Shown: positions 1 through 6,160 of the stretch, piece after piece
How positions within the stretch are numbered: the first letter of the stretch is position 1
How the letters are laid out: each line of letters opens with the position of its first letter
Made by a program: the position numbers and the translations under genes
The notes under the pieces: generated by a model
What the model saw: the letters and a program-made list of their open reading frames with translations, nothing else
What the model was told of the DNA's origin: nothing
Database searches by the model: none
Assembly: GCA_013298335.1 (NCBI GenBank)
Contig: JAAFHI010000154.1
Coordinates: forward strand, 1 to 7,207
Length of the DNA: 7,207 nt
DNA from: Actinomycetota bacterium
GTDB lineage: Bacteria > Acidobacteriota > Blastocatellia > Chloracidobacteriales > Chloracidobacteriaceae
Direction of reading: 5' to 3'

Positions 1-665
1 AGCCGCTCGACATCCACCGAGGCGGTGTCCATCAGTTCGACGACCGCCTGGCGAACCACGCCGAACGCTCCCCAGACAATCGCGCCGACGACGGCGACGG
101 CGACGGCGGCGTCCATCCAGGCAAACCCGAATTTGACCAGAATGATGCCCGCCAGCACGCCGAGCGTGACGAACACGTCGCTCAGGGTGTGCTGGGCATC
201 GGCAATGAGAAAGACACTGTTGAGCCGCTTCCCCTGCTGGCGTTCATAGAGGACGACGGCGATGTTGACCAGAAAGGTCGCGACCATGACGGCGATGGTG
301 AGCGACGAGATTTCAACCTTGGACGTCTCGCCGTGCCACAGCCGGACGACCGACTCGCGCCCGATTTCGTAGGCCGTGAGCAGCATCATCGCGGTGATGC
401 CGAAGGCCCCGAGCTGTTCGACCTTGCCGTGGCCGTAGGGATGCTGCGGATCGGGCGGTTTGGCGGCGTACCGGATGAGCCAGATGCCGACGATGTTGTT
501 GCAGGCGTCGGTCAGCGAGTGGGCCGCGTCGCTGAGAACGCTGAGTGATCCGGCGAGCCAGCCGACCACGGCTTTCGCGATGACCACCGCAAGATTCGCG
601 ATGAGCAGCCACAGTAAAACCTGACGAACCCGAGCCGAGACCTGTTCCTGCGAAGTGGTTTCCAT
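1..665 (-). CDS. Cation diffusion facilitator (CDF) family metal exporter, C-terminus cut by window edge
   Basis: This gene encodes an inner-membrane cation/proton antiporter of the CDF family, which exports divalent metals such as Zn2+ from the cytoplasm. Translating the minus strand from ATG at 665-663 gives 221 complete codons open to the window edge. The family landmarks are visible: TM1 about residues 16-38, SDAAHSLTD (H49, D53) in TM2, PYGHGKVE at 76-83, TM3 about 86-102, TM4 about 120-140, ADAQHTLSD (H159, D163) in TM5, TM6 about 183-203, and an ELMDTA stretch at 210-215 where the cytoplasmic domain begins. HxxxD in both TM2 and TM5 forms the transport site and is commonly linked with zinc-type CDFs, but I cannot settle the metal. 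The start is bounded by an in-frame TAA four codons upstream (675-677). No good Shine-Dalgarno precedes it. It is divergent from mutL. The rest of the C-terminal dimerisation domain lies outside the window. Confidence 0.95.
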   Translation of the reverse strand, partial: METTSQEQVSARVRQVLLWLLIANLAVVIAKAVVGWLAGSLSVLSDAAHSLTDACNNIVGIWLIRYAAKPPDPQHPYGHGKVEQLGAFGITAMMLLTAYEIGRESVVRLWHGETSKVEISSLTIAVMVATFLVNIAVVLYERQQGKRLNSVFLIADAQHTLSDVFVTLGVLAGIILVKFGFAWMDAAVAVAVVGAIVWGAFGVVRQAVVELMDTASVDVER

Positions 666-712
666 AGGGTCACGTTACGTTTTTCGCTCCGCTATGGCAA
701 TCTGCGGGTTTC

Positions 713-725
713 GGATTCGGAATCC
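713..725. promoter_or_regulatory. Operator-like 13-bp palindrome in the divergent CDF/mutL spacer
   Basis: GGATTC-G-GAATCC is a perfect dyad with 6-bp arms and a one-base centre. It lies in the 92-bp spacer between the divergent CDF exporter and mutL, about 33 bp before the mutL start and 48 bp before the CDF start. Its place and symmetry would suit a regulator site, for instance for a metal sensor acting on the exporter, but short dyads also arise by chance and no known consensus is recognised. Confidence 0.3.
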
Positions 726-743
726 CCCTGTTTCAGGACTGCC

Positions 744-748
744 AAGGA
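744..748 (+). promoter_or_regulatory. Ribosome binding site of mutL
   Basis: AAGGA ends nine bases before the ATG at 758. It is the only convincing Shine-Dalgarno sequence in front of any gene in this window, and it supports 758 as the mutL start. The conserved N-terminal motif begins within ten residues of that start, which agrees. Confidence 0.7.
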
Positions 749-757
749 CAAACGGAC

Positions 758-2749
758 ATGTCGAAGATACGCCTCCTGCCCGATGTGGTCGCCAACCAGA
801 TCGCCGCCGGTGAAGTCGTCGAGCGGCCCGCTTCGGTCGCCAAGGAACTGCTCGAAAACGCGCTCGACGCGGGCGCTTCCGCCGTGGAAGTCGAGATCGA
901 GGGCGGCGGCAAATCGCTGCTCCGCGTGCGGGACGACGGCGAGGGGATGTCGCGCGACGACGCCCTGCTCGCCTTCGAGCGCCACGCCACCAGCAAAATC
1001 AGTTCCGTCCAGGACTTGCAGTCAATTCAGACCTTCGGCTTTCGCGGCGAGGCGCTCGCCTCCATCGCGTCGGTGTCGCGGATTACGCTGCTGACGAAGC
1101 GGCACGACGAAGTGACCGGCACGGAACTCGACATCCACGGCGGACGGATTCAGAAAGTCCGCGACGCCGCGTTTCCCGGCGGGACGGAACTGACCCTGCG
1201 CGACCTGTTCTTCAACGTTCCGGCGCGCCGCAAATTTCTCAAGTCCGACACGACCGAGAGTTTTCACGTCACGAATCTCGTCACGCACTACGCGCTGGCG
1301 AATCACGCGCGGAGTTTCGTCCTGCGCAACAACGGACGCGAAACCATCAACGTCACGCCGACGGCGACCCCGCGCGACCGCGCCTACCAGCTTTTCAGCG
1401 ACCGGCTGCTGCACGAGATGACCGGGGTCGAATTTTCGCGGGCGGGCGTGTCGGGGCACGGGTTCGTCTCGCACCCGCACATCCAGCGGGCATCGCGCGA
1501 CGGCCACTATCTCTTCGTCAACGGTCGTTTCGTGCGGGACAAACTTCTGAGCCGGGCCGTGACCAACGCCTACAAAAATCTCATGCCGCCGGGCTTCTAT
1601 CCGGCGGTGATGCTGTTCGTGGAAGTTGATCCGGAGGAAGTGGACGTCAACGTGCATCCGCAGAAAACGGAAGTCCGCTTCCGTTCCCCGCAGGTCGTGC
1701 TGGACGTGGTTTCGGAAGGCATCCGGCAGGTGCTCGGTGACCGCCGCCCGTTCGCGCCGTTCCCGAATCTCGGCGATGCGCCGGCCCTGCCGAAAGAACC
1801 GCCGATGCCGGAAGACATCCCGGAGCCGACGGTTTTCAGTACCGCTGGGCCGACTGTCGTGCCCCCGCTCGCGCGTCCGTCGGCGCTCTCGTCGCTGGAT
1901 CGAAACTTCAAGTCGGCGTTCGTCAATGACGCACAGAAAGAACATCCCGCCGAAGTTTCGGAAGCGCGTCATGACGAACCGCGCCCGACCCAGCCGTCGG
2001 CGTTTTTTCTTCGCGAGGACGCGCCGCCCGCGCCGGTTCCTGCCGTTCCCGCCGAGGCCGATTTCCAACGCGAACGCCTCGCGGCGATTCTGCGCGAACG
2101 TCCGCGGAGCGCCTGCGCCGGAACGCACCGCCGCGCACATCCCTTCGTCGCGGGCGAGTCGGAAATGCTTCGCCGCGACATTCGCGTGCTGGGGCAGATG
2201 CACGACAGCTACGTCGTGGCGACCGATGCGCGCGGGCTCGTGCTGATTGACCAGCACGTCGCGCATGAACGGATTCTGTTTGAACAAAAGGTAAGGGAGC
2301 TGCTGGCGCGGGAGGTTGCGTCGCAGGGACTGCTCGTGCCGGAGACGATTGATCTGACGCCCGGACAGGCCGTGATTTTCGAACAGGTGCTGCCCGAACT
2401 GGAAGCCGCCGGGTTCGACTGCGCGCAACTCGCCGGACGCACCGTCGCGATTCGCGCCGTGCCCGCCGACCTCGATCCGAAGGAAGCGCGGGCGCTCTTC
2501 ACCGAACTGCTCGACACGCTCGAAGGCGAACGCCGAACGTTGTCGCGCGAGTACTTCCTGCGCGAGATGGCCGCGAGCCTCGCCTGCCGCGCGGCCATCA
2601 AGATCAACATGAACCTCACGCCTGAAAAAATGGAGTGGCTCATCGACGCGCTGCTCGAATGCGAGAATCCGACCAACTGCCCGCACGGGCGTCCGGTGAT
2701 TCTGCGCTTTGACATGCATGACATCGAACGCGGCTTCAAACGGATCTGA
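758..2749 (+). CDS. mutL: DNA mismatch repair protein MutL, endonuclease-type
   Basis: MutL links mismatch recognition by MutS to strand incision and removal. At 663 residues it is slightly longer than E. coli (615) and B. subtilis MutL. The N-terminal GHKL ATPase is complete: ANQIAAGEVVERPASVAKEL at 12-31 with E30 and N34 matching the catalytic E29 and N33 of E. coli, DDGEGM at 59-64, and TFGFRGEAL at 92-100. A transducer domain runs to about 335, followed by a Pro/Arg-rich linker of about 130 residues. The C-terminal dimerisation domain contains DQHVAHERILFE at 498-509, which is the DQHA(X)2E(X)4E nuclease motif with Val for Ala, plus ACRAAIK at 609-615, CPHGRP at 641-646 and a terminal FKR at 660-662. 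This set marks the metal-dependent nicking MutL found in bacteria lacking MutH. An AAGGA site supports the start. No mutS is in the window. Confidence 0.98.
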   Translation: MSKIRLLPDVVANQIAAGEVVERPASVAKELLENALDAGASAVEVEIEGGGKSLLRVRDDGEGMSRDDALLAFERHATSKISSVQDLQSIQTFGFRGEALASIASVSRITLLTKRHDEVTGTELDIHGGRIQKVRDAAFPGGTELTLRDLFFNVPARRKFLKSDTTESFHVTNLVTHYALANHARSFVLRNNGRETINVTPTATPRDRAYQLFSDRLLHEMTGVEFSRAGVSGHGFVSHPHIQRASRDGHYLFVNGRFVRDKLLSRAVTNAYKNLMPPGFYPAVMLFVEVDPEEVDVNVHPQKTEVRFRSPQVVLDVVSEGIRQVLGDRRPFAPFPNLGDAPALPKEPPMPEDIPEPTVFSTAGPTVVPPLARPSALSSLDRNFKSAFVNDAQKEHPAEVSEARHDEPRPTQPSAFFLREDAPPAPVPAVPAEADFQRERLAAILRERPRSACAGTHRRAHPFVAGESEMLRRDIRVLGQMHDSYVVATDARGLVLIDQHVAHERILFEQKVRELLAREVASQGLLVPETIDLTPGQAVIFEQVLPELEAAGFDCAQLAGRTVAIRAVPADLDPKEARALFTELLDTLEGERRTLSREYFLREMAASLACRAAIKINMNLTPEKMEWLIDALLECENPTNCPHGRPVILRFDMHDIERGFKRI

Positions 2750-2809
2750 CGCGCGTCATGAGCGTGGTGCGTAACCGAATGCCGCCCTTGAGCGTAATGA
2801 AACAAGACA

Positions 2810-2830
2810 GGGCATGGACAATGGACCATG
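2810..2830. repeat. Short heptamer tandem repeat downstream of mutL
   Basis: Three 7-base units ending in ATG stand in tandem: GGGCATG, GACAATG and GACCATG. They run straight into the left arm of the hairpin at 2829-2880. The GGGCATG unit also occurs in the array after the beta-lactamase gene (7059-7065), which links the two loci. Confidence 0.6.
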
Positions 2831-2880
2831 CACAGTTGACGGTGAATGAAAATCGGCGGTTTTTCATTGTCAATTGTGCA
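2829..2880. repeat. Long inverted repeat (20-bp stem) built of 7-base units, possible bidirectional terminator
   Basis: Bases 2829-2840 pair with 2869-2880 (12 bp, one G-T wobble). After a four-base bulge (2841-2844), 2845-2852 pair with 2861-2868 (8 bp), leaving an 8-base loop. The right arm and its flank are three heptads, TTTCATT, GTCAATT and GTGCATT (2862-2882), and the left arm carries their complements. The hairpin starts 80 bases after the mutL stop and lies between convergent genes, so it may end transcription, although no clean T-tract follows it. The heptad make-up suggests it arose by fold-back of a repeat family. Confidence 0.7.
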
Positions 2881-2932
2881 TTTTCCGGTGTGCCGCCGCT
2901 GACGCGGCTCAAGAAATTCTTCCGCAACCCCA

Positions 2933-2952
2933 CCCCGCCCTGCCGGGCGGGG
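2933..2952. terminator. GC-rich hairpin between convergent genes, terminator-like
   Basis: CCCCGCCC and GGGCGGGG form a perfect 8-bp stem around a TGCC loop. No U-run follows on either side, so it is not a classical intrinsic terminator. Its place between mutL and the convergent unknown gene makes a transcription-ending or mRNA-protecting role plausible. It could also be a REP-like element. Confidence 0.4.
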
Positions 2953-3013
2953 CTATTGTCTGGCGGCGCATCCGCGCCTCTTCAAACCCGACGCGGGGCC
3001 TGTTCAATGCCAC

Positions 3014-3102
3014 CACCGCCCACTGCCTACCACCCGCCGCCCACTGACTACTGACTACTGACTACTGACTACTGACCACTGACCACTGACCACTGGCTAC
3101 TG
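3014..3102. repeat. Heptamer tandem array, about 12.7 units, running into the stop codon of the unknown gene
   Basis: The core 3042-3097 is eight near-perfect 7-base units: CACTGAC, TACTGAC four times, CACTGAC twice and CACTGGC, with TACTG at 3098-3102. Read on the minus strand the unit is CAGTRGT. In the same phase, degenerate units extend left to 3014 (CACCGCC, CACTGCC, TACCACC, CGCCGCC). The right edge overlaps the TAG stop of the minus-strand gene, and the coding bases just inside (3098-3111) match 3028-3041 at 12 of 14 positions. No spacer-repeat alternation exists, so this is not CRISPR. It resembles the short tandem heptamer repeats reported in other bacterial intergenic regions. Confidence 0.9.
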
Positions 3103-3705
3103 CCCGCCGCCCCACGGGTCGCGTCCGTGGTGATCGCGCAGGGCGCGGCGGATGTCTTCCGCGTTCGAGAAATCCACCAGAAACTTGAGCGGATATTCCC
3201 ACAGGGCGTGGGCGAGAATCGGGAAGAGTGCCGGCGCATGGGCGTTCCAGTAATCGAAATGGACGTCCACCGTGCCGCCGTCGTCGAAGTTGAAGTGCAG
3301 GGGCGCGACGTGCGGGACGTTTTCTGAAAAGTTGTGGAATTCGGGATGGAGCAGGCCGTTGTAGCGTCCGCGCAGGGTCCGGTTGAGATCGGTGAACCCC
3401 GGATTGTCGCGGAGCGCCGTGGCCAGCGCCGCCGTGCCGTGCCGCGGGTGAAACCGCATGCCGTTGAATCCCATCTGCGCGTTGGCTTCGGTGAAGGTGA
3501 CCATGTCCCACAGTCCGTGAACACCGAGCGCGAGGTGGAAATTCAGGGCGTCGCCGCGGCGGCGTCCGAACCAGAGGAAATCGCGCGGGGTGATGCCCGC
3601 GTTCGCGAAATCCTCGCGGACACGATCCGGCAACGCCTCCCACGTCGGCAGGTCAGGTTCGGGAATCGGGGTGCGGGTTCGTTCGAGCCAGCGGCGAATG
3701 GGCAT
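3097..3705 (-). CDS. Uncharacterised 202-residue protein rich in His and aromatics
   Basis: I do not recognise this family. The reading frame is believable: 202 residues, balanced composition, seven Trp, many Phe, thirteen His, no Cys and none of the Arg/Ser/Pro bias seen in the overlapping frames. No signal peptide or membrane segment is visible, so it is probably soluble and cytoplasmic. The most conserved-looking parts are WFGRRRGDALNFHLALGVHG (45-64), QMGFNGMRFHPRHG (77-90) and PHVAPLHFNFDDGGTVDVHF (131-150), where closely spaced His and Asp residues could form a metal or catalytic site; this is inference. The ATG at 3705 has no clear ribosome site, and no in-frame upstream ATG was found nearby. 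It converges on mutL and diverges from the kinase. Its last residues (GGGQ) and TAG stop lie in the edge of a heptamer array, so the C-terminus may have been reshaped by repeat expansion. Confidence 0.72.
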   Translation of the reverse strand: MPIRRWLERTRTPIPEPDLPTWEALPDRVREDFANAGITPRDFLWFGRRRGDALNFHLALGVHGLWDMVTFTEANAQMGFNGMRFHPRHGTAALATALRDNPGFTDLNRTLRGRYNGLLHPEFHNFSENVPHVAPLHFNFDDGGTVDVHFDYWNAHAPALFPILAHALWEYPLKFLVDFSNAEDIRRALRDHHGRDPWGGGQ

Positions 3706-3797
3706 GGGACGGGAAAATCCGAAGGAATGGGGAAACGATACCCGTCGCGTCGGGAAACCGCAAAAAAGCCCGTCCCCGAGACTCCCGCCCCCGGTTT

Positions 3798-3832
3798 CCC
3801 CCGATTCGCTCGAAGACTCGCATCATCGGGGG
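3798..3832. repeat. Perfect 8-bp inverted repeat with a 19-base loop
   Basis: CCCCCGAT (3798-3805) and ATCGGGGG (3825-3832) are exact reverse complements. It sits in the 5' region of both flanking genes, so it could be a regulator site or a leader hairpin. No function can be assigned from sequence alone. Confidence 0.45.
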
Positions 3833-3901
3833 CTACATTCGGACACCCGCCGAGCGGGTTTCAAAGCCAGTCCACCACCTTCACCCCACAAAATCCGATG
3901 G

Positions 3902-3940
3902 GACTCCCCAGACTCCCCAGACTCCCAGACTCCGAGACTC
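3902..3940. repeat. 8/9-bp tandem repeat GACTCCCCA upstream of the kinase
   Basis: The units are GACTCCCCA twice, GACTCCCA, GACTCCGA and a partial GACTC. The period slips from 9 to 8 within the array, as expected of replication slippage. A related GAGACTCCC occurs nearby at about 3779. It lies about 80 bases before the kinase start. Confidence 0.85.
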
Positions 3941-4021
3941 ATTTCTGTGCTACCGTGCGGCTTCACGGAAGCTTGTTTCGGCCGTCCCGGAAATCCCCGC
4001 ACATTTTCGCGTCGAAATACC

Positions 4022-6097
4022 ATGAGGTCCCTGGGTCTCCGCTTTGTTGCGTGTCTGCTGGTTGCGGTCGGGCTGTGGAATGCCCCGGTCGCGGCCCAAA
4101 CGCCGGTCGTTCTCGACCCGGCGCAGCCCTCCCTTGCCCTTGCCCGGCATCTGGAAATTCTTGAAGACCCCGGCGGTCGGTTGACGATCGATGATGTGGC
4201 GTCGCCAGCGTTCGCGTCGAAATTCATGGCGACGGAGCGCAACGCCATCAATGCCGGTTACTCGGCGTCGGCGTTCTGGTTCCGGTTCGAGGCCCGCAAT
4301 CCGAGCGAGGGAACCCTTGACCGGCTGCTTGAAATCCCCTCGCCGATTCTCGGCGACGTTACCTTCTTCCATCCGGCGGACGACGGATCGTCCCGGTTCG
4401 GCATGTCTTCGGCGGGCGATGCGCTGCCCTTCGGCGAGCGGGTGATTCTCCACCGGCATTTCGTCTTCCCGGTACGGCTGCCCGCCCGCGCGACGCGGGT
4501 CTTCTATCTGCGGGTCCGGACAACCGGCTCGCTCTCCTTTTCCGCCACGCTCTGGGAAGCCGGCGCCCACGCCCGCAAGGACCGCCTCGAATACGGGTTT
4601 CTCGGCCTGTACTACGGGCTGCTGCTGATGCTGCTGCTCTACAACGGCATCTCGTTTCTCGGCACCCGCGACCGGAGTTTTCTGTATTTCCTCGGATTCG
4701 TGACCTGTCTCGGACTCTTTCAGGCCTCCGCCGACGGGCTCGGGCAGGAGTTCATCTGGGGAAACGCGCCGTTTCCCGGTCAGATTCCGCGCAACGTTGC
4801 GATCAATCTCGCGGCGGCGTTCGCCGGGTACTTCGCCCGCGATTTCCTGTCGCTGAAGCGCTATTCGCGGCGGATCGACTTCGCGGTGAAATGGCTGACC
4901 TACGGGTACCTTTCGCTGGCGGCGGCGATGCTCCTTTTTCCGTCACGAATCGTCATCGAAGCCACCGCCATGCTTATCCTGGTCGGTGTTTTCATCGGGC
5001 TGATTGCGCCGGTCGATGCCTTTCGGGCCGGATACCGCCCGGCGCTGCTGTTCATTCTGGCGTGGGTCCCGCTGCTGATCAGCGGGCTGGTCCTCATTCT
5101 GCGGTTCACCGGCCTCGCGCCGGACACGTTCCTCACGCAATACTTCATGCATGGCGGCATGGCCATCCAGTCGCTGTTCTTTTCGCTGGCGCTGGTTGAA
5201 CGGATCGATGCCCTGCGGCGCGAGACGGCCATCGCGCAGTACGAAGCCGATCTTCGCGAGGAACGGATGGAGATTTCGCTCATTCGAAATACCGAACTCG
5301 AGGACGCGCTTCAGCAGCGTGAGGTGGCGCGCCTCGAAATCGAACGTCAGAAGGCCGAACTGGAAGACGCCTACGCCAAACTGCGCGAGGTGGACCGCAT
5401 CAAGGCCGACTTCACGGCCATGCTGGTTCACGATCTGAAATCGCCGCTGGCCGGGGTCCGCAACGCCTGCGAGGTGATCCAGCCGCTCGAAGCCATCACC
5501 GATCCGAACCGGCAGGAACTGGTCCGGAACGTCCACTCCACGCTGGACGGAACGATTACGCTCATCGACGATCTGCTCGAAATCTATCGTTCGGAATCCC
5601 TCGACGTGGCGCTCGACCGGGACCGTCTCGACCTGAAGCGGTTTCTCGACCGGGCCATCGGGGCAGCCCGCCTCAACGGGACCAAAAACAATCTCTCGGT
5701 CGAACTCGAACTGCCGGAAAAACTCCCGGAAATCATCGGCGATGTCCGCAAACTCGACCGGGTCTTTTCCAATCTGCTCTCGAACGCAGTCAAGTTCACG
5801 GCCCCCGGCGGACGCATCACCGTCTCCGCCCGGACGGTCGCCGGAAGCGGCGTCGAGGCCGGGATCACCTTCGTCGAGGTGGCGGTCACCGATACCGGCG
5901 ACGGCATCCCGCCCGCCGAACTGCCTTACCTGTTCGATCCTTACCGGCAGGGAGCGTCGCGAAACCGCCAGCTCGGCGTCGGCCTCGGCCTTGCCATCGT
6001 CAAGCGCATCGTCGCCGCCCACGAGGGCAACATCTCGGTCCGCAGCCAGGTCGGCGTCGGCTCGACCTTTCTCGTCACCCTTCCGGCGCTCGCGTAA
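4022..6097 (+). CDS. 7TMR-DISM sensor histidine kinase
   Basis: This 691-residue protein is a membrane sensor kinase. In order it has a signal peptide (about 1-25, ending PVAAQ), a periplasmic 7TMR-DISM extracellular domain (about 30-185, with FWFRFEARNP and an FYLRV segment), a seven-helix 7TMR-DISM membrane region (about 190-395, starting YGFLGLYYGLLLMLLLYN), a coiled coil (about 395-465), and the kinase core. The core shows the H-box VHDLKSP with H470 as phosphoacceptor, N-box NLLSNAVKF at 584-592, G1 DTGDGI at 624-629, F-box LFDPY at 637-641 and G2 GVGLGLA at 652-658, so it looks active. The frame is open upstream to 3590, but 4022 is chosen because it gives a proper signal peptide and avoids overlap with the opposite-strand gene. 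No clear Shine-Dalgarno precedes it. 7TMR-DISM sensory domains are thought to bind small ligands, often carbohydrate-like. No receiver domain or response regulator is nearby, so its partner is unknown. The beta-lactamase follows after 63 bp. Confidence 0.95.
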   Translation: MRSLGLRFVACLLVAVGLWNAPVAAQTPVVLDPAQPSLALARHLEILEDPGGRLTIDDVASPAFASKFMATERNAINAGYSASAFWFRFEARNPSEGTLDRLLEIPSPILGDVTFFHPADDGSSRFGMSSAGDALPFGERVILHRHFVFPVRLPARATRVFYLRVRTTGSLSFSATLWEAGAHARKDRLEYGFLGLYYGLLLMLLLYNGISFLGTRDRSFLYFLGFVTCLGLFQASADGLGQEFIWGNAPFPGQIPRNVAINLAAAFAGYFARDFLSLKRYSRRIDFAVKWLTYGYLSLAAAMLLFPSRIVIEATAMLILVGVFIGLIAPVDAFRAGYRPALLFILAWVPLLISGLVLILRFTGLAPDTFLTQYFMHGGMAIQSLFFSLALVERIDALRRETAIAQYEADLREERMEISLIRNTELEDALQQREVARLEIERQKAELEDAYAKLREVDRIKADFTAMLVHDLKSPLAGVRNACEVIQPLEAITDPNRQELVRNVHSTLDGTITLIDDLLEIYRSESLDVALDRDRLDLKRFLDRAIGAARLNGTKNNLSVELELPEKLPEIIGDVRKLDRVFSNLLSNAVKFTAPGGRITVSARTVAGSGVEAGITFVEVAVTDTGDGIPPAELPYLFDPYRQGASRNRQLGVGLGLAIVKRIVAAHEGNISVRSQVGVGSTFLVTLPALA

Positions 6098-6160
6098 GAC
6101 GACGTTCCGTGCCTTCTTTGACCTCGCCGCCGTCATCCGCCCCGATGTATTCTTTCGGGC

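Larger units (their letters stand above)
3706..4021. other. Divergent intergenic region between the unknown gene and the histidine kinase, no gene seen
   Basis: These 316 bases separate two divergently read genes and should carry both promoters, but I could not pick a convincing -35/-10 pair. The region holds a perfect 8-bp inverted repeat (3798-3832), a small dyad ACCCGC-CGA-GCGGGT (3845-3859), the tandem repeat at 3902-3940, and a dyad CCGTG/CACGG with a six-base loop (3953-3968) about 54 bases before the kinase start. Open frames crossing it have low-complexity Ser/Pro/Arg translations and are not taken as genes. Confidence 0.6.

Noticed and set aside
189..548. 119-residue plus-strand frame at the left edge
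   Set aside because: It is antisense to the CDF exporter, whose motifs on the minus strand are clear.
1022..2719. 565-residue open frame on the minus strand opposite mutL
   Set aside because: It is fully antisense to an unmistakable MutL. The translation is Arg/His/Val-heavy without any recognisable domain, as expected of a GC-rich shadow frame.
2758..3054. 98-residue plus-strand frame downstream of mutL
   Set aside because: It runs through the hairpins and the heptamer array. The translation reflects repeat DNA and has no coding character.
3014..3102. CRISPR array
   Set aside because: The units are 7 bases in direct tandem without unique spacers, and there are no cas genes.
3590..4021. 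N-terminal extension of the kinase to the upstream ATG at 3590
   Set aside because: It would bury the signal peptide behind 144 low-complexity residues encoded by a tandem repeat and would overlap the opposite gene. The ATG at 4022 is preferred.
3334..4164. 276-residue plus-strand frame overlapping the unknown gene and the kinase start
   Set aside because: It crosses the repeat region and overlaps the start of the kinase. The second half is low complexity, and the opposite-strand frame at 3097-3705 looks far more protein-like.
6118..6153. Sigma-70 promoter TTGACC ... TATTCT before the beta-lactamase
   Set aside because: The spacer would be 24 bases, far from the usual 16-18, so the pair is not called as a promoter.
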